Shown piece by piece: positions 1 through 6,258 of a DNA stretch of 16,067 nt (positions are counted from its first letter, which is position 1; every line of letters begins with the position of its first letter). Both the position numbers and the translations under genes were made by a program. The notes under the pieces were generated by a model. It was not told the origin of the DNA and searched no databases. It worked only from the letters and a program-made list of their open reading frames with translations. Source of the stretch: VAZQ01 sp036406655 (GTDB taxonomy: Bacteria > Pseudomonadota > Alphaproteobacteria > Rhizobiales > Xanthobacteraceae); assembly GCA_036406655.1 (NCBI GenBank), contig DASXAP010000126.1:1-16067 (forward strand). Reading direction: 5' to 3'.

Positions 1-1
1 C

Positions 2-133
2 GAGAGCCGCGGCGTGCGGCTGGCCTTCGAGGTGCGCGACGTCCGACCGGCTGACCTGAGCGGCAGCGGCAAGGAAGCGAGCCGCCGCAGGACCAGGTTC
101 GCCAGGTACGGCAAAGGGCGTCACGGCAGCTGA
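2..133 (+). CDS. C-terminal end of an unidentified protein (5' truncated by the window edge)
   Basis: The frame beginning at base 2 is open from the window edge to a TGA at 131-133 and gives 43 residues. Its first half (ESRGVRLAFEVRDVRPADLSG) looks like ordinary protein and almost every third base is G or C, as in the confirmed genes here. The other two forward frames stop near base 55. The tail is basic and rich in Arg, Lys and Ser, suggesting a disordered C terminus. I recognise no family, and too little is visible to assign a function. It lies on the same strand as the downstream molybdenum hydroxylase genes, but 218 bases with several hairpins separate them, so co-transcription is uncertain. 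It could also be chance openness in GC-rich DNA. Confidence 0.45.
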   Translation, partial: ESRGVRLAFEVRDVRPADLSGSGKEASRRRTRFARYGKGRHGS

Positions 134-214
134 TCTTCTGCAGCGATCTCTGACGAATCCGCCGTGCCGAGCGAGGTGCCGACCGGCGTGTAGCCGGCTG
201 TGGGTGCCGGTTCA

Positions 215-231
215 CCGAGGCGTCGCCTCGG
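215..231. other. GC-rich hairpin in the leader before iorA
   Basis: CCGAGGC and GCCTCGG form a perfect 7-bp stem around a 3-base loop. A second weaker inverted repeat follows (CTCCCG at 237-242, CGGGAG at 253-258). No run of T follows either stem, so a classical intrinsic terminator is not supported. It may end or stabilise the transcript of the upstream gene. Confidence 0.4.
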
Positions 232-293
232 ATCGTCTCCCGGGCATAGGCACGGGAGCGGCGAATGAGCTAGTCTCGCGCCGCCGCGCATCG

Positions 294-307
294 GGCAGCA
301 TGCTGCC
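294..307. promoter_or_regulatory. Perfect 14-bp palindrome upstream of iorA (possible operator)
   Basis: GGCAGCATGCTGCC reads identically on both strands and ends 44 bases before the iorA start codon, where a repressor or activator of the operon could bind. No convincing -35/-10 pair was found beside it. Operator function is inferred from symmetry and position only. Confidence 0.4.
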
Positions 308-351
308 GCCCGACTGACGAACTCACCCCCGGATTTGCGAGAGGAAGCTCG

Positions 352-813
352 ATGGCAAAGCTCGACATCAATGGCAGCGTGCGCGAGGTGGAGGTCGAGG
401 CGGATACGCCGCTTCTGTGGGTGATCCGCGAGCAGCTGGGGCTCACCGGCACCAAGTACGGCTGCGGCATCGCCCAATGCGGTGCCTGCTCGGTGCACAT
501 CAACGAGGAGGTGCAGCGCTCCTGCTCGATCCGCATAGGCGACCTCGCCCCCGGCGACCGCATCGTCACCATCGAGGGGCTCTCGACCGATGCCGGCCAT
601 CCCGTGCAGAAGGCCTGGGCCGCGCTCGACGTGCCGCAATGCGGCTACTGCCAGTCCGGGCAGATCATGGCGGCGGCGGCGCTGCTCAGGCGCACGCCCA
701 AGCCGACCGACCGCGACATCGACGAGGCGATGACCAATATCTGCCGCTGCGGCACCTATCAGCGCATCCGCGCCGCCGTGCACATGGCCGCCGGCAATCA
801 GTCCCGCACCTGA
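352..813 (+). CDS. iorA: [2Fe-2S] iron-sulfur subunit of an IorAB-type molybdenum hydroxylase
   Basis: This 153-residue protein is the electron-transfer subunit of a two-subunit molybdenum hydroxylase. It passes electrons from the molybdenum centre through two [2Fe-2S] clusters. The N-terminal plant-ferredoxin-like cluster is ligated by Cys38, Cys43, Cys46 and Cys58 (CGIAQCGACS, then C). The helical C-terminal domain carries Cys97, Cys100, Cys131 and Cys133 (QCGYCQSGQIM and ICRCGTY). Length and both cysteine patterns match the family of isoquinoline 1-oxidoreductase alpha subunits, which lack a FAD subunit. The ATG at 352 has GAGGAAG at 341-347 as ribosome-binding site. The next gene starts 11 bases after the stop codon, so the two form an operon. 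The substrate cannot be read from the sequence: N-heterocycles and aldehydes are both used by relatives. Confidence 0.93.
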   Translation: MAKLDINGSVREVEVEADTPLLWVIREQLGLTGTKYGCGIAQCGACSVHINEEVQRSCSIRIGDLAPGDRIVTIEGLSTDAGHPVQKAWAALDVPQCGYCQSGQIMAAAALLRRTPKPTDRDIDEAMTNICRCGTYQRIRAAVHMAAGNQSRT

Positions 814-827
814 GGAGGCATGCCGTG
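813..827 (+). promoter_or_regulatory. Shine-Dalgarno AGGAGG that selects GTG, past a decoy ATG
   Basis: AGGAGG at 813-818 overlaps the iorA stop codon and lies 6 bases before the GTG at 825. An ATG at 820-822 lies only one base after the motif and is followed at once by a stop (ATG CCG TGA). GTG 825 is therefore the only sensible start for the molybdopterin subunit. Confidence 0.75.
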
Positions 828-3017
828 AGCACGATCATCCCGCGCACGAGCGCCCGGATCTCGCGCCGCAGCTTCGTGGTCGGCTCCGCCGCCGGCGGGC
901 TCGCGCTCGGCTTCAACCTACCCTGCGGCACCGGCACGGCGCTCGCACAGGCAGGCGAGGGCGCCGAGGTCAATGCCTGGGTCGTGGTCAAGCCCGACGA
1001 CAGCTGCGTCATCCGCGTCGCCCGCTCGGAGATGGGGCAGGGCACCATCACCGGGCTCGCCCAGCTCGTGGCCGAGGAGCTCGAGTGCGACTGGAGCAAG
1101 GTGAGGGTCGAGCGGGTCACCCCGGGGCAGAATCTCGCGCGCAAGCGGGTCTGGGGCGAGATGGGCACGGGCGGCAGCCGCGGCATCCGCACCTCGCAGG
1201 ATTACGTCCGCCGCGGCGGCGCCGCCGCCCGCATCATGCTGCTGCAGGCGGCGGCCGCGGAATGGAAGGTGGCGCCGGGCGAGCTAAGCGTCGCCGCCGG
1301 CGTGATCACCCATGCCGCCTCGGGCCGCAGCACGAGCTACGGCAAGCTCGCGGCAGCCGCCGCCAGGCTCGAGCCGCCGGATCCGAAAGCGATCGCGCTC
1401 AAGGACCCGAAGAGCTGGAAGATCGCCGGCAAGCCGGTGAAGCGGCTCGATACCGCCGACAAGCTCAACGGCAGCAAGATCTACGCCATCGACGTGAAGC
1501 TGCCGGGCATGCTGTGCGCGGCGATCAAGCAGTGCCCGGTCTTCGGCGGCAAGCTCAAGAGCTGGGACGAGAGCAGGATCGCCAGCCGTCCCGGGCTGCG
1601 CAAGGTGGTGCGGGTCGACGACGCCACGTTGGCAGTGGTGGCCGACACCTGGTGGCGGGCGAAGAGCGCGCTCGACGCGCTGCCCATCGTCTGGGACCTC
1701 GGCGCGAGCGCCTCGGTGTCGGACACGGCCATCGCCGAGCGGCTCCGGGAAGGGCTCACCGCCAAGGAGACCAACGGCGACTGGGGCAACGGCGATGCGC
1801 TCAAGGCGATCGCCGGGGCCGCCAGAAGGCTCGAGGCGACCTACGGCACGCCCTTCCTCGCCCACGCCACCATGGAGCCGATGAACGCCACGGTACGGAT
1901 CTCGGCCGACCGGGCGGAAGCGTGGGTGCCGAGCCAGAACGTCGAGGCGTCGCTCGCGGCGCTTTCGGAGGTCTCGGGCGTCCCGATCGGCAGGTGCGAC
2001 GTGCACCGCGTCGACCTCGGCGGCGGCTTTGGCCGCCGCGGCGGTACCCAGGATTTCACCCGCCAGGCGACCGCAATCGCCAAGGAGCTCGCCGGCATCC
2101 CCGTCAAGCTCATCTGGAGCCGCGAGGAGGACCAGGCGCACGACTTCTTCCGGCCGGTGTCGCAGTGCCGGATGACTGCCGGGCTCGACGCCGCCAATAA
2201 CCTCGTCGGCCTGCACGTGCGCCTTTCCGGGCAATCGATCAACGCCACCTTGAACCAGGCGGCGATCGCCGGCGGCCGCGACAAGCGGCAGCTGCAGGGA
2301 TTGTACCAGGAGCCGGGCGATGCGCAGCTCGGCTACAGCGTGCCCAACCTGCTGATCGAATATGCGATGCGCAACACCCATGTGCCGGTCGGCCCCTGGC
2401 GCGGCGTCAACACCAACCAGAACGCCGTCTATACCGAGTGCTTCATCGACGAGGTGGCGCATGCGGCCGGCAAGGACCCGCTCGCCTTCCGCCGTGCCCT
2501 GATGACCAGCCACCCCAAGCATCTCGGCGTGCTCAATGCCGCCGCCGAGAGGAGCGACTGGGGCAGGCCGTTGCCCGCCGGCGTGCACCGCGGCATCGCC
2601 CAGTTCATGGGCTACGGCAGCTATTCCGCCGCCGTCGCCGAGGTATCGGTCAGCCCGCAGGGCAGGCTCAAGGTGCACCGCATGGTGCTGGCGCTCGACT
2701 GCGGCCACGCGGTCAACCCCGACCAGATCGCGGCACAGGTCGAGGGCTCGGTCGCCTACGGCCTCACCGCCACCCTCTACGGGGAGTGTCGGGTCAAGGA
2801 CGGCCGGATGGTCGATCTCAACTTCGACAGCTACGAGATCATGCGGCTCGTCGAGATGCCCAGGGTCGAGACGGTGATCGTGCCCACGCACGACTTCTGG
2901 GGCGGGGTGGGCGAGCCGACCATCGCGGTGGTGGCGCCGGCCGTGCTCAACGCGATCCATGCCGCGACCGGCAAGCCGGTGCGCTCGCTGCCGCTGAAGA
3001 ACGTGAAACTGGTGTAG
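825..3017 (+). CDS. iorB: Tat-exported molybdopterin-binding subunit of an IorAB-type molybdenum hydroxylase
   Basis: This 730-residue protein is the catalytic molybdenum-cytosine-dinucleotide subunit. It hydroxylates its substrate with water-derived oxygen and hands electrons to the [2Fe-2S] subunit. The N terminus holds a twin-arginine signal (SRRSFVVGSAAGGLALGF), so the complex should be exported folded to the periplasm or membrane face, probably carrying its partner. Family hallmarks seen are the glycine-rich cofactor loop DLGGGFGRRGG starting near residue 398, the GPWRGVNTNQNAVYTECFIDE segment, and the catalytic glutamate in GGVGEP near residue 697. The length is typical of IorB-like proteins. 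The start is GTG 825 because of the Shine-Dalgarno at 813-818; a longer open frame upstream is a shadow over iorA. No cytochrome c gene, often found beside such genes, is visible. The substrate is unknown. Confidence 0.92.
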   Translation: MSTIIPRTSARISRRSFVVGSAAGGLALGFNLPCGTGTALAQAGEGAEVNAWVVVKPDDSCVIRVARSEMGQGTITGLAQLVAEELECDWSKVRVERVTPGQNLARKRVWGEMGTGGSRGIRTSQDYVRRGGAAARIMLLQAAAAEWKVAPGELSVAAGVITHAASGRSTSYGKLAAAAARLEPPDPKAIALKDPKSWKIAGKPVKRLDTADKLNGSKIYAIDVKLPGMLCAAIKQCPVFGGKLKSWDESRIASRPGLRKVVRVDDATLAVVADTWWRAKSALDALPIVWDLGASASVSDTAIAERLREGLTAKETNGDWGNGDALKAIAGAARRLEATYGTPFLAHATMEPMNATVRISADRAEAWVPSQNVEASLAALSEVSGVPIGRCDVHRVDLGGGFGRRGGTQDFTRQATAIAKELAGIPVKLIWSREEDQAHDFFRPVSQCRMTAGLDAANNLVGLHVRLSGQSINATLNQAAIAGGRDKRQLQGLYQEPGDAQLGYSVPNLLIEYAMRNTHVPVGPWRGVNTNQNAVYTECFIDEVAHAAGKDPLAFRRALMTSHPKHLGVLNAAAERSDWGRPLPAGVHRGIAQFMGYGSYSAAVAEVSVSPQGRLKVHRMVLALDCGHAVNPDQIAAQVEGSVAYGLTATLYGECRVKDGRMVDLNFDSYEIMRLVEMPRVETVIVPTHDFWGGVGEPTIAVVAPAVLNAIHAATGKPVRSLPLKNVKLV

Positions 3018-3112
3018 CCCGCCTCAAGGTTGCGCCGCGCCATGACGAGGTTCAGGCATGCCCGGACCTGGATCGGCTTATTCAGGCCGTCCGCCGCCGA
3101 TGCTGCGTGAGA

Positions 3113-3541
3113 CTATCGTCTTCTGCCGCCGGCAGAGAAGGTGAAGGGATCGAGAGTGGATACGCCCGTAGGCTCGAAATGAGCGGCATTGCGGGTGACC
3201 ACGGTAAGCCCGCGCTCGAGCGCGGAGGCTGCGATCATGAGATCGGCACTCTCGTTGCCGAGCGCTGCACTCAGTCGCCCCCAGCGCCTGGCCATCTGCA
3301 GATCGAACGGAACAATCCGTTCACCGTAGACCGAGAGAAGCCTGTCGAGCCAAGCCGCGAGCGCTGCGGCGAAGCCTGGATCGGCTGAACGCTGTCGGGC
3401 GATCCCCCGCTCGATCTCCCCGATGGTGATGACGCTGACGAAAAGGTCCGCCGTCTGTTGGCGCTCGAACCAGGCTACGACTTTCGAGTCGCGTCGCCGT
3501 TTGCGCAGCTCCGAGAGAACCACGGTATCAATCAGGAACAT
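3113..3541 (-). CDS. vapC: VapC-type PIN-domain toxin ribonuclease
   Basis: This 142-residue PIN-domain protein is the toxin of a type II toxin-antitoxin module. Such toxins cleave RNA, often tRNA or rRNA sites, with Mg2+ bound by a cluster of acidic residues. The expected order is present: Asp5 in the N-terminal strand (MFLIDTVVLSEL), Glu42 in ITIGEIERG, and Asp100 in ESADLMIAASAL. The final TRNxxDF-like motif appears as TRNAAHF, with His121 where many relatives have Asp; other homologues also have His here. The length is usual for the FitB/VapC group. The ATG shares one base with the stop codon of the upstream antitoxin gene (TGATG), which indicates translational coupling. The gene converges on iorB, with 95 bases between their ends and no clear terminator. 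Confidence 0.9.
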   Translation of the reverse strand: MFLIDTVVLSELRKRRRDSKVVAWFERQQTADLFVSVITIGEIERGIARQRSADPGFAAALAAWLDRLLSVYGERIVPFDLQMARRWGRLSAALGNESADLMIAASALERGLTVVTRNAAHFEPTGVSTLDPFTFSAGGRRR

Positions 3542-3798
3542 CAGAGCTCGATGTCGCGCGGGACGACCTTGCTGGACAGGAATTCGCCGTCATCCTGCGG
3601 GATCGCCAGCAGCATGCGGGCGAAGGAAGGCGCCCGCACCCGGTCGAGCTGCCGCAGCCGCTCGTATTCCGCGACGTTGACGACCACCACCGCAGGCTTG
3701 CCGTGCTTGGTGACCGTCTGCGGCTCGCGCCGGGCAGCCTCGACGACTTCGCTGAATCGGTTCTTGGCGTCCTGAACGGACCAGTTGCGGCGAGCCAT
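3541..3798 (-). CDS. Phd/YefM-family antitoxin
   Basis: This 85-residue protein is the antitoxin partner of the downstream PIN-domain toxin. The N-terminal part (WSVQDAKNRFSEVVEAARREPQTVTKHGKPAVVVVNVAEYERL, residues 6-48) is a typical Phd/YefM DNA-binding and dimerisation domain. The remaining tail is the part that usually wraps around and inhibits the toxin. It should bind its own promoter alone and, more tightly, as a complex with the toxin. The ATG at 3798 is preceded on the minus strand by GAGAGGG about 5 bases away. A 12-bp palindrome lies just upstream, as expected for an autoregulated module. Phd antitoxins pair with several toxin folds, and here the partner is a PIN protein. Confidence 0.9.
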   Translation of the reverse strand: MARRNWSVQDAKNRFSEVVEAARREPQTVTKHGKPAVVVVNVAEYERLRQLDRVRAPSFARMLLAIPQDDGEFLSSKVVPRDIEL

Positions 3799-3811
3799 TG
3801 GCCCTCTCGTC

Positions 3812-3836
3812 TTCTAGCTAGAATTTCTGGCTAGCT
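3812..3836 (-). promoter_or_regulatory. Palindromic operator upstream of the Phd/VapC module
   Basis: TTCTAGCTAGAA (3812-3823) is a perfect 12-bp palindrome. A second copy of the core, GCTAGC, lies at 3830-3835, with centres 15 bases apart. The pair lies 14-38 bases upstream of the antitoxin start. It is AT-rich compared with its surroundings, so promoter and operator probably overlap. Two phased palindromes are a common arrangement for cooperative Phd-type autorepression. Function is inferred. Confidence 0.65.
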
Positions 3837-4012
3837 TAGGGATGCGCTGCCGTCTCGTCAAGCGAGGTGTTTTCGGCCGCCGGCTCCGCTCCCAATGCGG
3901 TCCCGCGCGCCGCGGCTGCGATGCCGGTCGATCCGGGATCACCGGCGTATCGGCATACGGGGCTGGCGGATTTCGCTTCGCCCAGCCGGGCGGTGATCGG
4001 TACATTGCCTCC

Positions 4013-4855
4013 ATGGCACAAGCCGACCGCTTTCTGCTGGCCGGAGTGATGGGGTGGCCGGTGATGCATTCGCGCTCGCCCCGGCTGCACAACTACTGGC
4101 TGGCGAAATATGCCCTCGTCGGCACCTATGTGCCGCTGGCGATCGAGGCGCCGAGGCTCCGCCCCGCGCTGCGGGCGCTGCCGGCGCTGGGCTTTGCCGG
4201 GTGCAACCTGACGATCCCGCACAAGGAGGCGGCGCTCGCGATGCTCGACGCGGTCGACCCGCTGGCGCAGCGGATCGGCGCGGTGAACACCGTCGTGGTC
4301 AGGCCCGACGGCTCGCTCTCGGGCGAGAACACCGACGCGTTCGGATTCATCGAGAGCGTGCGCGAGGCGCAGCCCCTGTGGCGGGCGGATGCGGGGCCCA
4401 TCGTGCTGATCGGCGCGGGTGGCGCGGCCCGCGCCGTGCTCGCCGGACTGCTCGATGCAGGCGCGCGCGAGATACGGCTCGTCAACCGCACGCATGCGCG
4501 CGCGCGCTCTCTCGCGCGCGAAGGCGGGCCGACAGTCGCCGCGCTCGAGTGGCGGGAGCGGGAGGCTGCGCTCGCCGGCGCGGCGATGCTGATCAACGCG
4601 ACGAGCCAGGGCATGCTCGGCGAGCCGCCGCTCGAGCTTGCCCTCGAGACGCTGCCGCGGAGCGCGGTCGTCTGCGACATCGTCTACATCCCGCGCGAGA
4701 CGCCGCTCCTCGCCGCCGCGCGCGCCGCCGGCCACCCGGCCGTCAACGGCCTCGGCATGCTGCTGCATCAGGCGCGGCCGGCATTCCGCGCTTGGTTCGG
4801 CATCATGCCCGAGGTCACCCCCGAGCTGCGCGCGCTGATCGAAGCGACGACGTGA
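4013..4855 (+). CDS. aroE: Shikimate dehydrogenase
   Basis: This 280-residue enzyme reduces 3-dehydroshikimate to shikimate with NADPH in the cytosolic pathway to chorismate and aromatic amino acids. The N-terminal substrate domain has the shikimate-binding HSRSPRLHN (residues 19-27) and NLTIPHK with catalytic Lys71. Catalytic Asp108 is in ENTDAFGF. The Rossmann loop is GAGGAA (134-139), followed by NRTHARA, which favours NADPH, and by INATSQGM and GLGMLLHQA. Length and motifs are complete. The frame is open back to 3842, but ATG 4013 gives the family's normal N terminus; no strong Shine-Dalgarno precedes it. It lies between two toxin-antitoxin modules and away from the maf/coaE/dnaQ setting common in alphaproteobacteria. 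It may therefore be the sole aroE or an extra copy. Confidence 0.93.
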   Translation: MAQADRFLLAGVMGWPVMHSRSPRLHNYWLAKYALVGTYVPLAIEAPRLRPALRALPALGFAGCNLTIPHKEAALAMLDAVDPLAQRIGAVNTVVVRPDGSLSGENTDAFGFIESVREAQPLWRADAGPIVLIGAGGAARAVLAGLLDAGAREIRLVNRTHARARSLAREGGPTVAALEWREREAALAGAAMLINATSQGMLGEPPLELALETLPRSAVVCDIVYIPRETPLLAAARAAGHPAVNGLGMLLHQARPAFRAWFGIMPEVTPELRALIEATT

Positions 4856-4984
4856 GCGGGGTGCGATCCGCCGCGCCGCCGGACGCTCGAGGCGCGCGGC
4901 CGGAATCTGGCGATCTTGCTGCGGCGTGGGCGAGCACCACCGACGCCGGCTCTGACAAGACCTCTCCGGGAGGTTGCAAGTCCA

Positions 4985-5012
4985 TTGCGCCCATGGGAGC
5001 CGGTGCTAATAT
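4985..5012 (+). promoter_or_regulatory. Candidate promoter of the RHH/ParE module with extended -10
   Basis: TGCTAATAT (5004-5012) combines an extended -10 TGn with TAATAT. A weak -35 TTGCGC (4985-4990) lies 16 bases upstream. The -10 ends 21 bases before the antitoxin ATG. This is one of the few AT-rich islands in the neighbourhood. Confidence 0.5.
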
Positions 5013-5019
5013 GTATACA
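5012..5019. promoter_or_regulatory. TGTATACA palindrome, probable antitoxin operator
   Basis: An 8-bp perfect palindrome directly overlaps the end of the candidate -10 box and lies 14 bases before the antitoxin start. Ribbon-helix-helix antitoxins bind short palindromes of this kind in their own promoters. The role is inferred from position. Confidence 0.5.
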
Positions 5020-5033
5020 GTCGAGCACAAGAC

Positions 5034-5306
5034 ATGCCGTCAACGACCTTCACCATTCGCGTCGAGCCCACCGTCAAGAAAAGGCTGGAGAAGCTCGCGA
5101 AAAGCACCGGCCGGAGTCGATCCTATCTCGCAGCTGAGGCGCTCAACGAATATCTCGAAGTCAACGAGTGGCAGGTCGCCGGGGTCAAGCAGGCGATCGC
5201 CACTCTCGATGAGCGACCGGGCGTCCCGCACGACAAGGTGAGAGCGTGGGTAAAGTCGTGGGGCAGCAAGCGCGAGCGTCCCGTGCCTAAACGATCGCCA
5301 AGATGA
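5034..5306 (+). CDS. Ribbon-helix-helix (CopG/ParD-like) antitoxin
   Basis: This 90-residue protein begins with a short beta strand and two helices (TTFTIRVEPTVKKRLEKLAKSTGRSRSYLAAEAL, residues 4-37), the ribbon-helix-helix DNA-binding fold of CopG/ParD antitoxins. The middle (residues 38-65) is a helix likely to contact the toxin, and the C terminus is basic and probably disordered. It should repress its own promoter and neutralise the ParE-like toxin encoded next. The genes overlap by ATGA (stop TGA 5304-5306, toxin ATG 5303-5305), so they are translationally coupled. The ATG at 5034 places the RHH motif at the N terminus as expected, although no strong Shine-Dalgarno precedes it. Confidence 0.87.
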   Translation: MPSTTFTIRVEPTVKKRLEKLAKSTGRSRSYLAAEALNEYLEVNEWQVAGVKQAIATLDERPGVPHDKVRAWVKSWGSKRERPVPKRSPR

Positions 5307-5590
5307 GGATCGAGTGGTCGCCGCAGGCCCTTGAAGATCTGCAATCGATTCGCGCCTATGTCGCAGAAGATGATCCGGTGGCGGCGCAGCGGCTCGTCCT
5401 GCGCATCATCAGCGCTGTGGAGCTGCACCTGCCCGAGAACCCATACATGGGCCGGCCTGGGCGAGTGCCCGGCACCCGAGAGCTCGTCGTTGTGAAGACC
5501 CCCTACATCGTTCCCTATCGGGTGTGGGGCACTGCCCTGCAGATCCTGCGCGTCTACCACGGCGCGCGGCGCTGGCCCGAGATGCTTTAG
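5303..5590 (+). CDS. RelE/ParE-family toxin
   Basis: This 95-residue toxin has the standard RelE/ParE layout. A first strand, IEWSPQALEDLQSIRAYV, leads into two helices. The central segment is NPYMGRPGRVPGTREL and the closing strands are YIVPYRVWGTALQILRVYHGARRWP. Pairing with an RHH antitoxin and the RVYHGARRWP ending favour ParE (DNA gyrase poisoning) over RelE (mRNA cleavage), but the target cannot be settled from sequence. It overlaps the antitoxin gene by four bases. The gene ends 14 bases before the end of the convergent gene on the other strand, with little room for a terminator. Third-position A/T is visibly more frequent than in the neighbouring metabolic genes, which fits horizontal acquisition. 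Confidence 0.9.
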   Translation: MRIEWSPQALEDLQSIRAYVAEDDPVAAQRLVLRIISAVELHLPENPYMGRPGRVPGTRELVVVKTPYIVPYRVWGTALQILRVYHGARRWPEML

Positions 5591-5604
5591 GATCGTCCGG
5601 TCGG

Positions 5605-6039
5605 TCAAATTGCGAGGGGGGTGCCGGAGAGGTCCTCGGCGCGCTCGACCCTGATGAGCACGCCGAAGCCCTTCCTCTCCGGGTCGCCCTTCTTCTCGGG
5701 CTCGATCAACCGCCGCCAGATCTCCTCGTAGATCGGGCCGGACTTGTGGATCTGCGCAGCGCCGTAGAAGCGGGCGATGCCGCCGCGCGGCAGCAGGCCG
5801 GCCTCGCGCAGCGGCGGCTTGCGGAAGAAGACCGTGACCTTGGTGCCGTCGGCGAGGTTGGCATTGGTCGAGCCGCGACCGCGCTCCCACAGGGCGAAAT
5901 GCTCGTCGTCATAGACCATCGTGCTGCCGCGCGGGGTGATCTGCGCCCAGCCGCCGGGCAGCGTGGTGCCGATCAGGCATACATGCGCGGGATAGGCGGT
6001 GTTGATGTGCTCGTGCAGGACTTTCGGGATCGTCGCCAA
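5605..6039 (-). CDS. Pyridoxamine 5'-phosphate oxidase-fold flavoprotein
   Basis: This 144-residue protein resembles the small FMN-binding split-barrel family. The N-terminal region VCLIGTTLPGGWAQITPRGSTMVYDDEHFALWERGRGSTNANLADGTKVTVFF (residues 20-72) has the usual pattern: strands, a residue-rich FMN phosphate loop, and the line in which small molecules or a flavin are bound. Such proteins serve as flavin- or F420-dependent reductases or heme-binding proteins. The length is too short for classical PdxH, so vitamin B6 synthesis is not implied. The start is TTG at 6037-6039, supported by GGAGA on the minus strand a few bases upstream. It stands alone between the ParE gene and a repeat element, transcribed in the same direction as the leucine cluster. 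The true substrate is unknown. Confidence 0.82.
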   Translation of the reverse strand: MATIPKVLHEHINTAYPAHVCLIGTTLPGGWAQITPRGSTMVYDDEHFALWERGRGSTNANLADGTKVTVFFRKPPLREAGLLPRGGIARFYGAAQIHKSGPIYEEIWRRLIEPEKKGDPERKGFGVLIRVERAEDLSGTPLAI

Positions 6040-6124
6040 GGCCGGTCTCCGTGCTCGCTGATACGGCGCGGTGATACGGCATCACCGCGGCCGGGGGCAA
6101 TCGGGATTCCGCTGCCGCCCAGGA

Positions 6125-6230
6125 GCGTAGAATGAGGTGGACCGCGCGCGCAAAGTGCACGCGATACCCATCGCCTTGCGCGCAGAACGTGATGGTATCG
6201 CCCGCTACGCGGGCTCCACCCATCCTACGG
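6125..6230. repeat. Degenerate palindromic repeat element, GTAGGGTGGGT-like
   Basis: The outer arms GCGTAGAATGAGGTGGA (6125-6141) and TCCACCCATCCTACGG (6215-6230) are inverted with one indel and few mismatches. Nested inside are GCGATACCCATC (6161-6172) against GATGGTATCGC (6191-6201), and GCCCGC TACGC GGGC near the right end. The arms resemble the perfect 19-bp arms at 15482-15605, so this looks like an older copy of the same family. It fills most of the 219 bases between the monooxygenase and the FMN protein and could act as a transcript-end hairpin. Confidence 0.65.
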
Positions 6231-6258
6231 CGACTGCCGATCGCCCGAGGTGTCTTCG

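Noticed and set aside
215..258. Intrinsic terminator for the upstream gene
   Set aside because: The stems are good but no T-rich tract follows either of them.
417..3017. An iorA-iorB fusion suggested by an 866-codon open frame
   Set aside because: The first 136 codons are an alternative frame over iorA. A Shine-Dalgarno and GTG at 825 define a separate iorB with a Tat signal at its N terminus.
3842..4012. N-terminal extension of AroE
   Set aside because: The extra 57 residues are Arg/Gly/Pro-rich with no similarity to the family, whose N terminus begins just before GVMGWPVMHSRSP. ATG 4013 gives the normal 280-residue length.
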